Source: Sipunculus nudus (lineage: Eukaryota; Annelida; Sipuncula; Golfingiida; Sipunculidae). From it: DNA of 64,000 nucleotides. The position numbers were made by a program, and so were the translations under genes. Below the pieces are notes generated by a model. The model saw nothing but the letters and a program-made list of their open reading frames with translations. It did not search any database and had not been told where the DNA came from. The stretch is taken from assembly GCA_026874595.1 (NCBI GenBank), contig CM049307.1:19757079-19821078 (forward strand). The letters are read 5' to 3'. The stretch's first letter is position 1. Each line of letters opens with the position of its first letter. Below, piece after piece: positions 12,601 to 27,400 of this stretch.

Positions 12601-15420
12601 ATGCAATGACAGCAGTAATAAGCAGTAGTAGAATGATGATAAGGCTATTTGTTGAAGGATCTAAAGTGTATGGTAGTCTGCAAGCGTTCAATTTGACAGA
12701 TATGATGTTATGATTAACTATGCTGATGAAGTGATTTATGAATATGTGACTGTATGACACAATATCTCTTTAGTCTTGACAAGGTACATTATTGTGATGC
12801 CCACTATGTCTACATATTACACAATATTGACATAATTTCTGGCATGTACATAGGTACCTATGGACGAATAGTTATACAAAATATTAAAGTATGAATATAT
12901 CTGATTCATCTTGTTCTTGCTTACTGAGGCTGACTTAGGGATGGGGTTCGGAGAAGGGAAAAGTGAGGGCAGCACGAAGGTGGATGTAGAAATATTCTAT
13001 TGTAATGTTTTTCATTTATATAAGAATTTGAAAAGCTAAGAGGAAAGGGGCCCTCCTACTTGGTTATAGTAAAGTTCTAAATATATGATTGCAAACTAAT
13101 ACTCTGACAAGACTGTCATGAAGAAAAACAGTAAAAGTTTTGAGATACTGTGTTGCATACGAAAATTTACAGATGGACAGGCAAGTGGACAGAATGGACT
13201 AATACCTTTATTTCACTTTCAAGAGAATAATGCATTTAAGTTTATATATAATCCTATTTTTTTAAGCAGATCCACTTTTTCCATTAAGAAGTTTTTATCT
13301 GAATCATTTTTTTATTTACAGGTTTATAAATTTTTAATTAAACAACCTGAAAATATAAGTTAAAATATTAGAATTGTTGCAAAAGTTGCAATCATTATAT
13401 ATACAGAGTAAAAAACATTGGGTCATATTATGCATACACATATATTTTATTATTTTTAAATCATAAATGTTTAAACTGATTTTAAAAGAAAATAATGCCA
13501 CAACATGGCATCTACAAGAATATTCCTTGAATCACTATTAAAAAGTTTTGTACATTGGAGTTTTCAGGACATGCTTAATTTTATTCACCAAAATAAAATA
13601 AAAGTAAATTTGATAAAATAAAACATCTTTTCAAATAAAGTATACACACTGTTGGTTGAATGAGGGACAAACAATATCATTGTGCTAATTACTATCCCAG
13701 TTTTAATTAATTACTGGAATTAATAGTCAATTTCACACCTGGTGAAGTTTTTACTTTTCTGAAGTAAGGAATTACTTATCTCATGAACATCCACACTTTC
13801 ACAGCAATACACATTACTTTGTGGACACAATTAAATGTACACTTTAATCATTGTAACCCTGGTGGTTCAATACAAGATCTAAAATGTAGCAAGTCCAAGA
13901 ATAAAATAAAATACAGAAAAATTATAACATTCATCTAGTTTATGCACCAGCTGGGGGGGGGGGGGGGGGATGAGTGCAGGGCAGAGGGGAAGCCTGCTAG
14001 TAGTGGCCAAGCTGGGCCAAGGTAAGCTGCCTGGGGTTGGTTACATAATGCAAGTGAAGGCTGTACTACTAGGTGGGCTAGATGTTAACAACACTTGACA
14101 TGGTGTATGAAAACATGAATAAAAGCTATTCATTCCAAACAATTTCTTTTGAAAGTTCAGATTTTAAAAGATTAAATCCTTATGCATATATGCTGGGAAA
14201 ATTAAATCAACAGTGCCAAAGTTGGACAAAATTTAAGGTATTGATTTTTTATTTATGCTAATAACTTGAAAAATTTGCAAAATTCAGATCTAATTTTGGG
14301 TAAACAATTGAATCTTGATTAAATAAAGTTATATTCCTGAAAAAAAGTCTCTAGGTTCAGCAATTCTCATGTTAGGTAAATATATTTCCTGATTTTTTAA
14401 AAAATTGCATTATGTTTTTGCCCATAACTTCAAAATAATACCCAATACTGACTTAATTTTTATGTATGTTCATAGAAATCGTATAAAAGAATGTGAATAC
14501 TAAATACGATCAAAAACAGATCAGTGGTTTTGATATTAGGCAGCCTTGAAGTGTAACAATGGCTTTTTTTATGGAAAACAGAGTTTTTATTCCTTAATAT
14601 CTTGAAGGAACAAAGTCCTAATGACCCAATTTTCGGTATGGTAGGAGATTTTGGGGACATCTAATATTATGTCAACGGCCTGGGGAGCATAGAGATGTGC
14701 ACTGAATGACCTAGTCATCAAAGTGGACTGCTTTACAATGTAAGGGAATACAACAAGAGCCTCCAAAAAAATTCAATAACTAGCCTAATTTTGCAGCTTT
14801 TTTTTTCAAATTTCAGATTTTAACAGATTAAATCCTTATGTATACATGGTGTGAAAATTAAATCCACAGTACTAACAGGAAAAAAATGTGCCATGGCCAA
14901 GGTTGGGCAAAATTTAAGGTACCAATTTTATATTTTAGCCAATATTTAAAAAAAAATTAACAAATTTTGATCTAATTTTTGGTATACAATTAAATTTTGA
15001 TTAATTAAAGTTGTATTACTGGAAAAAAGTCCCTACCTTTAACACTTTTGGTCTTAAGTGACCAAATATCTTCCTGATTTTTTGACAAAGTCCATTAGGT
15101 TTGGGCCCATAACTTTTTTAAATTATATAATACTGACTTAATATCTGGCATGTACATAGGAACTATATAGAGGAATATTTATGGTAAATATGAAGAAAAC
15201 CAGATGAGTGGTTTTGATATTAGGCAGTCCTGAAGTGTGAAAATAGATTTCTAATAAAAAATTCAGGTTTTTCCTTAATATCTCAAAGGACCGAAGTCCT
15301 ATTGACCCAAATTTTGGCATGGTAGGAGATTATGGGGACATCTAACTGTATGCCGAAATTCAGATTCGTAGGTCCAAAGGTGTCGAAATGTGCCAGTCTT
15401 ACGGACGGACATCCAGACGG

Positions 15421-15451
<31 letters not shown>

Positions 15452-18400
15452 GACGGACGACGGACAATGGACCATGACTATAGCTCAGATGACTTATAGT
15501 CAGCTGAGCTAAAAATATTGGTGGCTCCACCAGTCTTCAGGAACTGAAGAAACCAGTCATAATCAATAAAGAACCCAGGTTTCAGAACACTTAATGAAAC
15601 CACAGCTCAGAAACTGACATAATAACAGTCATTTGATGGTCTCAAAAACAGAAGAAAAAAATTGTAAAAATTAGAATTAACACAGGTGGCGCAACAAGTT
15701 TTCATGAACTGACAACCTGGGTCATGGTCAATATTCAAGGCAAGATTCATGGCAATCCATGCATTAATTTTTACTGGAGGTTTTGTATCAAATTCTTAAT
15801 TATTCTGGGTGGTACTTTCAAGCCCCATAGTTTGGTGTATATAACTCACAGTGACATAATTTCAGGTTTCTGAGGAGATTTTTCATTCATCTCCCTGCAT
15901 GTAGACGTAAAAGTTTCTGGGCCAGCGGTTACAATTCAACGGATGTCAGCCAACAGGCAATTCCTATACCTCAGTTTACTTTCAGTCAGCTGAGCTAAAA
16001 ACCAATTTTGCAAAGGGGATTTTGCAACTAGTGACCGTTCAACATATTTATATATGCAACCAACCCCCTCAGCTTACATAGTTTTTCTGTTTGTCAACAT
16101 GGCTGTGTTTACTTAGTCTGTAGGATACAAGCTCATACATCCATCACAGAGGCGTTATAAGAACTTTTCTCAACATGATCTTAGAGTTCATTAATATGTA
16201 CAGAGAGTAAGCCAGAAATAAAATCATTAAGATGGTGAAAATTTGGCTTTCGCATACAGAAAGAAATAAGTAGAAATGCATTTACAGTAAACTGCCCTAG
16301 AGGGTTTGTCTGCAAATGAATTTATAGAAAACCATTCAGTTTTTCCAGTCTTGCAGAGAGTGCACACAGTACTCAACAGTTTTGCTAAAATCTAGTAAAC
16401 ATTCTGTCTATCAAATAAAGCTGGCAGAGTAGCTGAAGCATACCTGACTCGCTGAGCTCTGAGCCAGATGACCGGCTGTGCTCCTGTTCCTCAGGTATGG
16501 TGTAGGTAGAGTCCTTTGAGATCCTTGATGACCCAGTGGCTGGAGCCTTCAGACTATGGACACCACATGCCTCAAAGAAACTGTCTAAGTCAGGCTTCCT
16601 GCTGCTGGTTGTGTCAGAGATGCATCCTTCCTCCTCTGAAACAAGATAGGTGAACAGTTTATTCAAATATTCACACACATAAAAAAAAATATTTTTTTCA
16701 AAACACCCATGACACAAAATTTAATATTATAAATTTTGAAATATTAGATTTTTCATGAATCAGCCTTGAGAACAGAAAAGTACATTTTTTGCTTGCCGGA
16801 AATCTTCGATTTCGGCAAGCATGTTGTAAGTCGCGAATGTCTGTTTGTGGGTGTGTTTCTCAGTACTCTCCAGGCCACAAATTAATTTTGGAGCAATCAA
16901 TCTGAAACTTACAGGGTTGATTAAAAGTCAAAGTCCTGGAGGCCTATGGTTTTTGGTTATCATAGATCAACAGTTAAGGTCAAGGTCATCAAAAGCGTCA
17001 AAACTTTATTTTAAACATAACTTTGTACATATTGGTCCCATCTTCACAAACTTAGGTTCACATTTTTCCTCTTTGACTTCTCCATAACATGGTCCTGTCA
17101 TTTTGTCTCAACTTTGTGTTGCTTTGTCAGTATGTGTGTCTGTCTGTCAGTTGTCCTCAATTTCACCTTCTTGCTGGTTCTTGTGTCTTACATATAGCAT
17201 TCTACTGGGAACAGTTTTGCAGGAATCCTTTAGAAATTGGTAAATCTGATGTCATACACTAGTATCTCAAAAGTGATTTTTCATTTTTGGGATATGGTCG
17301 CTGAGGGGTACTGCACTCGAAACAATTCAACATATCATTTTCTGCTATATCTCCGAAATTATAAACCTGTCTGTCATTTGTCCTCAATTTTGCCTTCTTG
17401 CTGGCTCTATATAGCATTCTACAAGCCACAGTAATCACTTTGTAACTTCACCTGTCGTATATCGGAACAATTTCTTGATGCTGTATGTGTATTTTTAAAT
17501 AGGTCAATGTCAAGGTCATGACAACACGTCAAATAATTGTTCCATCGTAACTTTGTCAATATTGGTCCAATCTTTACAAACTATGGCTCATTTTCGTCCT
17601 CTTTGTCTTTATGACTTGATCTGTTCATCTGTCTTCCAATCTGGGTCAGTTTTTTTTGCAAGCGCATGACCTCAGGTTGTCTTGTTTATATTACTAAACA
17701 ATAATAAATTTCAATATCTGAAAGGGCTGACAAATAAAGAATGTCAGAAAAGCACAGCTTAGTGGGTCACCAGCATCATTAAAATTGTTGAAAAAAAATA
17801 TATTATAGTCTACCATTCACATCAGTCAAAGTAAATGGCATATATACCAGTAGCTAAATAGCTTGAAATTGATTGATTTTGTGATGACATCATTTATTTA
17901 CAAAACAAGCTCTCTCAGTTCCCCTTACCTAGAATACCCTCACCACCTGAGGCTGAGTGGAAGTGTTGTAGTTTGTACGTTTTGCTGACAAACTCTCTGG
18001 CTGTTCTTGTTGTTTTCTTCCTATGCCAGGCCTCTCCATCAGAGAATGATTGTTCCTCTCTGTGCCACCTGTTCTGTGAGGTGTTTGATCTTGATGGACT
18101 GAAAAACCTGGCGGTGGTGTACTGCTGGCTGGTCACACCTTCATCCGAGTCACTTGATGCATAATACCTGCAGCGATAAAATATGGCTTCAACAATTTTT
18201 TTTCACCCAAACAATGCAGTAATAATGGAACCAGAATATGCAATGTTAGCTATCCAGCTACCTGCATTTTACTTGATTTATGCATTGCACTGCAGTTTTT
18301 ATGCAGGTGTTTGTCCTCATAGGCACAGGTTGTAGAAGCTGAACTAAAAAAAAAATCCATAAAACATGCATTTTGGACCCACATACATAAATATGCTGCT

Positions 18401-21400
18401 GGTCCAAATTTTTAAAATGTAACTAAATACATTACAGCAACATGGCATGGTTAGTCTCGATGCTTTAACATTTACATCTGTGCTGAACATCAACAGTTCT
18501 CTTATATTTTGAATGCTTAAAGATAAGACTTAAAGATAAGATGCAACTGTACTTCATTCTTCAAGTTTACACCTTCCATATCTAGCCATGGATAGCACAT
18601 CAGTCCTGTTATTTCTATGTAGCCTCAATTTTTTAAAAAGAAAATGAATGAAAGGAAAAGCTACTTAACCAGCAAATAAATCTCTGCTTTCATTACATTT
18701 TTTTAAAGGATATATTGATATATTTGGTTCATGTGACCTTGATTTCTAAACTATGATGATTGAGATCAACCTTAATTGTTGCCTTGTTTGAAGGACCTTA
18801 GTTGATACTGTGTTGGATGAGTCGATACAGATCTAACTACATAGTTCCTCATCCTGTTAGCTATGGGTAAATCTTTACTGGCCTAACGTGGTGGCCTGGT
18901 TGTATGAACCTACCTGGTGCTGTGTGCCATGGGGGTACATGGATCTAGCTGCATGGTGGCCTGCAACCTCATGTGTTTCTCTTTGACCATATCAGGATGT
19001 ATCTCATCGTCAAAATAAAACTCTTCTGGATCTATCTGACAGCTTGGCTGGTAAAAAGGAAACATTTTTGTTATGTTTTATTTAGTTACTGCTATTCAAT
19101 CACCATCAATTCTTGGAAATTTTAAACTCTTTAACTCTGAATTAGTCATTCTTTGATTTGTCTATGACTTTCACTCTGTCCAGTTTTCTATGTGATAACA
19201 AGCACATAAAATAACAGTTATGTCTTAGGTGTAGAAATTTCTAATTTCATATCAAGGACCTCAAATAAGGAGTAAGTGACATAACTTTTATACCTGAAAA
19301 AAAATTATATATAAGATCAATAAATATTTCAAACTGGTTGGTGCAGTCTATGCTCTGTAAAGATACACAGCACATGAATTTTAACATGTGACCCATGTGA
19401 ATGCTCTTGGAAGTTCCAAGAAAACTCTAACCAGGTGAGATCTATAATGGTGTCTAAACAACACAGAAGCATGTTTTAATGCTTCACGTCTGTTTTGGCT
19501 CCAAGCTAATTAACACAGGGTATCTGGTTATCAGTTTATATCTGGTTATGCTGAGTGCATGTTCAGCCTTGTAATGATTTAATTTAAACAATTATTCCTT
19601 GCAAGCTGGTGTCAAGTAGAATGTTTCTTTCACTATACTCTGTAACTTTTTACACATCTGTGTAACATTTTGACAAATTGAAACAAGACTAAGATACATG
19701 ACAAACTGTTTTCTTGTCACCAAGAATATAAACTTAGTGACAATATTCAAGTTGTCTTCACTGAGCCAAACACAACACAAATAAACAACAGAAGACATGT
19801 ATCCCAATGGTCAGGAAATAAGCTGGACACATTCCAAATTACTTGTTAATGCCATCATGTGACGAGAATTACTCTCACTTCCATGCCTGTGACATTGGTA
19901 AGGTCTTCTCTCTTGTCTGTAGAAGTGTCTGGCTGACAAGGCACTGCGTCTGTGTGATCTTCGTAAACCACAGGGATCATGTTGTTATTGATGTTGCTCT
20001 CAGGACCCACAGTGCCCTCTAGTGGGGTCTCATGAATGACCATGTGAGCAGCATCTCTTTTACTGAACATAGCTCCATCAGGTGTATCTAAAGCTTCTGA
20101 CATTACTTCATCACCCTTGATTGTTTCAATAACAGTTGAAACGGTCTTGTCCTCAACTGATGGCATGGTTTCCTCATCCATGGCAAGTTTTGCATCTGGT
20201 TGATCCCTGGGAGACACTACAAAGAATGATAAATTTCAGACCAAAAATAAATTTCAGACTGTTATTTCAGAAGTCAAATCAGATTAGACCAGCATTAACT
20301 GAACCTTAAGACCTTAATATCTTCATGAATGTTGTTTTATTTTTGTTGTCTAATCATACTGATATCAGAATCCTAAACCTTGTCCCTAGACCTGGTGAAA
20401 ATCTCTTACATACTTCTTTTTACATAAGAACATAAAATAAAACACCTTTGAACACAAGTAAAAGCATTTAGATACAGGGGTAAACCTCTCCTTACACTTT
20501 ACATGCAAATCTATATCAACTTAGACACCTCTATATATTGGATACTTCAGATAGTTAAATGAAATGAACATTTTCAGAACCTCTATAACATGGTCCCCTC
20601 TCTAAAACTGGTGTCCATAACAGAAGGTTCTGCTTGTTATAAGCAGCTTACCATGTTCCTACAAGGTGGGAGGGTTAAGTCTATAATTTTAATGCAATCC
20701 ATGTTGTGGATTATCAGTCAAACAGCACATATTCTTATAACTCACTGGTCCTCTTTTTAAAAAAGTTCCAAGTATTTTTAGGAAAATTCAGTTTGATAAG
20801 TAACAACTTCGACTGAGCAGCTAGTATAGGGAAAGGTATAGAGAGCTGGTCAACCAAGTTTGATTCCTGGCATGGTTATATGAGTGGGCTGTAGTGGCCC
20901 ATCCAAGGTCGGTGGTTATCTCCGGGTCCTCCAGTTTCCTCAACCCTTATCAACAACCAAGCACTAACATCTGAGTCATGGAGAGTACCTTGTATTAGTT
21001 GTTATAACTAGTTGTATAATCCATGAGAAATAAATAAAGTTTATAACAGAGGGCTGTGCATCTTACCCATTTCTTCTTGTAACAAGGTACTGAGGCCGAC
21101 CTTCCCCAGCCCTTCATCCAGCTGCTGTATCAGGTAATCCACTGCCTCGTCCATACCCTGGTCTTTTCCTGAAAGATGATAGGACGATTACTACATCAGT
21201 CTCCATGGGGCTTCAAATCAGATTTCTGCATATTTAATATGTAATAACTTATGTCAAGATGTAAGAGGTAAATACTGCACATATATACCCAGTCAGAAAC
21301 AGTCCTTGTTATTTTTCTTCTTACATTTGTTTGGTTTAATGCACAATTTATGAAACAACCAACCCCTCTGAAAGGCATGTCATGAGCATACATTTAAAAT

Positions 21401-24400
21401 TAGGCAAATTTAATGTATGAGGATACCTGACGTGTACCTGTAAAACTATTCTTCCTTTGTGGCCATTATGATTTAAAGGAAGTGTATGTACAGCAATGTC
21501 ACCTTATAGGAATATTTAATGTGGACATGTAAAACCATGTAAACTCACTGTATAGCAGTGATGACAAGTGCAGACCAATTTAAACCATGTAAACTCACTG
21601 TATAGCAGTGATAATAAATGCAGTCAAAATTAAACCATGTAAACTACCTGTATAGGAGTGATGATAATTGCAGACAAAATTAAACCATGTAAACTCCCTG
21701 TATAGCAGTGATGACAAGTGCTGACCAAATTTAACCATGTGAACTCACTGTATGGAGACAGCTTGTAGCCCTGGACAGTTGTTGATGGAGATCTTTTGTG
21801 TTTGTTTGAGGAACAAGGCCCTTCACCAGAGGCATCCACTATATCTATGTAAGCAACATGCAAATGATTATGCATTTATTATCAAATGATATTAATTATA
21901 AGTTTAGCCATAACACTGTGCTACTTAGATATCACTATGCAGTTAGATGTTATCTGACTTTGGGCTTTTGCTAATTTTCATGTGTTCATCATTCTTAGAT
22001 CTGACCATTCACATTATTTCCTGTTACCTGGAGATATTTTTAATAGTCAGGTGTAGAAATAATCTCCCTTGTAGCCAGAAAGGAGGTCATTGTGACCTTA
22101 TTTCTGTAGGCTATATTAACAAGCAGAATTTTGTTCATGAATAACTTGCCTGAGTGTCCCCTGAGTAAAAGGTTCAAAGTTACTGGTCTGGCCTGAACAA
22201 ATGACACCTCGACTGACATAACTGCTGTAGGCCTGAGTACCAAGCTCAAAGATAGCTGAATTAGAAATTACAGGCAGCCTGTGTTTCATGTAGTTGTTAC
22301 AACATATTTTACAAGTTTGAGACAGGTTGCCATGATCCTTTTCACAAAAATCTCAAATAAAATTTGGATTTGTGTGGCAATATTCTTTGAGTCAAGCATC
22401 TCATGGTGTTACATACATTGCAGTTTCCACCCTCTCCTCCTAAACCTGATCCTTTAACCAAGTAGTGAGTGAAAAACTCATGAGAATCCCCTAGCATGTC
22501 TCACACTGTTCTAGGAAGTTCTTGAGGGATTTATTTAATTAGTCTTTACATTAATGTATACCTTTCAGGTCCTAATATGACATCTGGCCATCATGAAGAC
22601 TGGAAACACAAGGACTGGATCAACAAACAGACAGAACTAACCAGGCCTGATCTTGCCCTCCTCTTCAGACACTGGTCCTTCATCTTTGTCTGCCTCTTCT
22701 TCTTCAGGTTTACTGGTACCCCTTTGGTGTGCTCCCTCAGGCATGGTCTACAAGAGCAAAGTGAAATCTGATCATAATATGGTCAATATATTATGTGTGA
22801 CAAAACTGGGATGATAAATACTTCTGCAATATCTTTACATCTGATTTTATAAATCAAGTGATTTTTGTTCAGCACAGAGTCATATCGAAAAGAAAATGAT
22901 GAAATGGACTTGCAGGACTCCTGAAAGTATGGATTCCAGTTGAGTATGCCTTTAATTAAAACATTTGTTAAAAGATTGTTTTGCAAGATTTCAATGATGC
23001 AACTGCTTTGTTACAGTTCCTATATTTTGCCATATCTACAACAAACTGGAGTTTATTGTGCTGTGTTTACACCATGACATGTTTAAAATTAGAGCAAGAC
23101 ATTCAAAAGTCAGGAAACACACATGACTAATCTATCAGGAAAGGTGATGACATTTTGGTCAATCAATACAACACATGAGGCACTACCACTGAAGGATTCA
23201 TAATGCTTTGAGGTTATATCTGTGCTGCCACTTTATTTATCAAATATCAACAAACTAAAAGCACTCACATGTTGGTCTCTTGTCATCCTGAGGTCAGTGA
23301 CAACTGTGCCTTTCTCAATGACATCAAAGGATCTTGCTCTCTCTGCCATTTCATCCTCTTGCTTAATCTGCCTTACAATTTGCTCTGACTGGGTCAACCG
23401 ATCAAATGGGTGTTCTGTCATAATCTCTTTGTTCTTAAACTCGACAATGACTTGCTTCCCTCCCTTCTATAGTAAAAAAAAAAAGATATGATTATACTCC
23501 AAGAGTCAAACCAACCACAGTTTACAAAATAGCACACAGAGAGACTGTTATGTTTTATTCAATGGGAACTGTCAACCTTCAAAATGATTTTATTTTCATT
23601 TTAAGTACATAATTTTTTTCCAGTGTGCCAAATTTACTTTCCAGTAAGCAGTTTTATATTTATAAGCATATTTTACTGCCCTTCATATTAGTAAAAGTCT
23701 GTGTGATGTATTACCAGAAAACATTTCAAGAGGGAACTGAGAACAAACAAGGAGTTCTAAGCTGCATGAATATACTTGGTCTTGATGGGATAATGTGAAG
23801 GTAGCGATGTGATGATCAGTACTGAACATTCTGAGAAATCAAAGTACGAAAGGCATACTGAACACATATACATATATAGTGTATTACATACTTGATCTGG
23901 ATGGCACTGGAAGTTGTTAATAAGGTTTCTGATGCTGCCAGTACCTCCGTACCACTGGTCAACATACTCTCTGGGGCTCGGCCCTTGACGCTTGTCAAAA
24001 CATGCATCTGGCTTCACTTTTGGTTCTGGCTCACTGTTATAAAAAGATCATTGTTTATTAATGTTGGTTAGCATCTTCTTGTCAGGCTGGTTTACTGAAT
24101 ATGGTCCACTTTACACAAAAATACATGTGGTTGATTTATGTGGAAAATAGGCTTTTGTTTTCTATAAACCAAAAAGCTGCAGCTTATCTATGATTCTGAC
24201 ATCAGTAAGACTACATATTAAATTAATTTTTTAAGCATTTGTTCTTAGTACAATACAAAAAATAAGAATAAAATACATTACTACTTCTTCTAAAGGGACA
24301 TGAACATTTTAGAGATTCTTGTTTATTTTCACTTTTTTCAAAGGACTTTATTTTTTCATTTTCCACTGTCAAATAATTAAATGTAATATTAATCCTCTAC

Positions 24401-27400
24401 AGGTAATGAGTCCTAAAGTAATATTGGAACATTCATATGCCAATGGTTGTCTTAATATATCTATATAATATTTTTCATTTTTCGATCATATATCTTTTCA
24501 AGTATTGCTTATCAGTTCTTAGAAAATAAATTCCTAAAATTTGCAGGGCCAAGTTAATTCCCTATTTGCTAATTGTAGTTTGTCAGCTATTTAGACACAG
24601 ACATACATTTGCTTATATGTGTCGTTAAGGCTTGAGTCTGGACTGCTTAGAATGCTGTTAGCTTGCCATGGGCTTGTTGGTCGACCTGACAATATTTCAG
24701 GCCCACTGTGTGGAGGCAGTGTAGTGAAGCTGCCAACATTCTCCAAGCTACGTCGATGGCTTGCAGGTTTTATGGCATCTTTGTTGTCCTCACAAGGCAG
24801 AATCAAGGCAGACATTGCAGTGGAGCTTGACCTGGTCAAATAATGTGCATGTTTAATTTTACATGTGGGACATGTTTTTGAAAGACATAACATATTAGTA
24901 TTTTATGTACCACTTTGAGATCAAAACAGCATCAATGATTACCTGACACTTTTCAGTAAATATTGGTGTCTTCTATCTTGACTTAAATTTTGACAAGGTT
25001 TCAACAGGCAAACACTCCACATTATGTACAGCTCTTATTATCTTTATGGTTTTCTTAAACTGCTTACAATTTCACTTTGATACTACTGAAGTTTCTTAAT
25101 TTTGTAGTTGCAGGGACTGATCTCAACCTTATTTAGTTGGTCTAAACTAAGGTGTCTGCCTTGTGTTTAGGCCCATGCCATAAAATGTCAGATGGCAATT
25201 TAGGTGATGTTTGGCAGCTGGGACGAGTACTTTTTGTCTACAAGACTTAGTATGAGGATATGGAGACAGAATCATATATAGACATGATTTTGCTGTCCAT
25301 GAAACTTTTTCTCCACAATTGTTCCATGGCCAATAGGCCATACTGTCTGTTAAGTAATGCTGAAGACCATAATATATGAACCACATCCTATTTTTCAGGT
25401 CATCTGGATAAAAAGCTTAATAAAAACAAAGCAAAGAATAATACAAATGTTTTAACTTAATTTGCATCAAAGAACTAGAGCAAGTTTTGGGGGTCTGTGG
25501 AAATTTTCTATCAAATTAAACCTTTCAAAATTTTCTGCTTAAATTTTGGTGAAAATCTGTATTAAGGCATCATTACTGTTTGAAACCACTATGTCTAAAT
25601 TCAATAAAAAAGTGATTTAAATTCATATAAGACCCCATAAGTAAACATTTTTTAAACCTGGTACAGTGATCTTTTTGATAGTATACATATTTATGAATTT
25701 CCACTCATTTTTACAAGATTTTGTAACATTAAAAAAAAATTTAATTTTCAAAAGGTACACTTTTTTAACCCAAAGGAACAATAATCTGCATTTTAATGGA
25801 CTCGTATTAAACTACCTGACAATAGCTCAAAATTTTTTTTTCTTTTTTTTTTCTCTATCATGATTCTATCTACCCTAAAACTGAAATATCTAGTTTTTAT
25901 TAAACAATTTATTGGGCAGATCAAGAATTGTTTTGTCTTGGCAGAGGTACATGTTCTAATGAGTGTCTTTCTAGTTTACAACTGGTATTAATGGACAGTA
26001 GAGTGCTTAGTACTGCTCACCTACTCAATGGTTCCCTCCTGCTTGTTATTACAGTCTGCTTGGATGCCCTGCGGGCTGATGGCACTCTTGCGTCCCTCAC
26101 TGGATCACAGTCTACTTCATCTAAACCAGTGACAGCTGATGCACTGGTAATCACTATTTCCTTTCTCATTACTTCTTGATTTATAGTTCTGTCAAATTCA
26201 CACAAAATGTGCATTGTGTTACTGTAAAGTCTTTGTACATGCACAAATATCACAGGCCTATAAATATTGCAAGAGTGCACTAGTAACTGGAAAACTTGGT
26301 AAGAATTAAGTTATGTGAAAAATTTCAAGAAATGTGACCCATGGGTCTTGATGCTCAGCTTAGCAAAGAATCAATATCCAAGTCTTTCAAACAAGGCCTA
26401 CAGGCCTAATGCAAACCTGTGCAATGGGATATACATCAGATATGAAATGCTTCCATGATGTTCCATTACTTTTCAAGTATATGTATGACATGTATATGTA
26501 AAATGCAAGTTTTAACAGTTTTTACCTGAATATAAGCATCAATTACACAAATGTCACTCCTGAAATGCTGGCCTAGATGTACATGTCACAAAATGATTGT
26601 AGGTGGCGCCTCAAGTCTTGTGGATGAGAAAGCCATCAAAGATGTATGGATATGCAAAATTACAGGCAGATACTTCAAACCACTCTTGGCCAGGCTAAAT
26701 GCACAGATGCATGAAACCCAAAAACAATTGTAGGTGACGACACCAGTCTTGTGGATCCAGAATGCCATCAAAGATGCATGGACAGGCCAAAATTTCAGGC
26801 CAATACATCAAACATTTCTTGAGTCAGGTGCACTAGGCAGACCAAGCTGAACTAAGGAAGGCAGTTGCCCGGAGTCAAGCGATGCTAATTGCAAGCTGCA
26901 GTTTCTGCACTGAGTGAACTCTTGACCTGTACCTGGCTGCACTGGATGAACTCTTGACTTGTTGCAAAATTTGATACAGTTGGCAGTCTGCCAAAGCTTT
27001 AAATAGATCCAGACTGAAACTTGGCCTGTTTCCAAATCTGAAATAATTGGCAGTCTGCCAAGCTATTTATACATACATACAAAATTTTAGCATGTTGCCA
27101 AATCTGTTTATGCATACTGAAAGACTTTGGCTACAATGCTCGTTTCAAGCTGCATATTCATTAAATTTTTATATCAAAATGATTAGAATAATAACAGATG
27201 CCTATTGAAAGCAACAAAGAATCACTTTTTTGCAATGTTACAGAAGTTTAAACAATAGTTTTGCAGAAAAAGAGTATTGTATCCCAACTTCAGCTTTTTA
27301 TGATTCTACTGAAAATCAATGATCCCAATATATTCTTATACTATCGATAGAACCCTACCCTAGGATAATTCTTGTTAAAAATTAAACAATTCAGCTTGAC

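Noticed and set aside
17973-18164. Plus-strand 63-codon open frame
   Set aside because: Antisense shadow of TEX14-like exon 23, which has splice signals and phase continuity.
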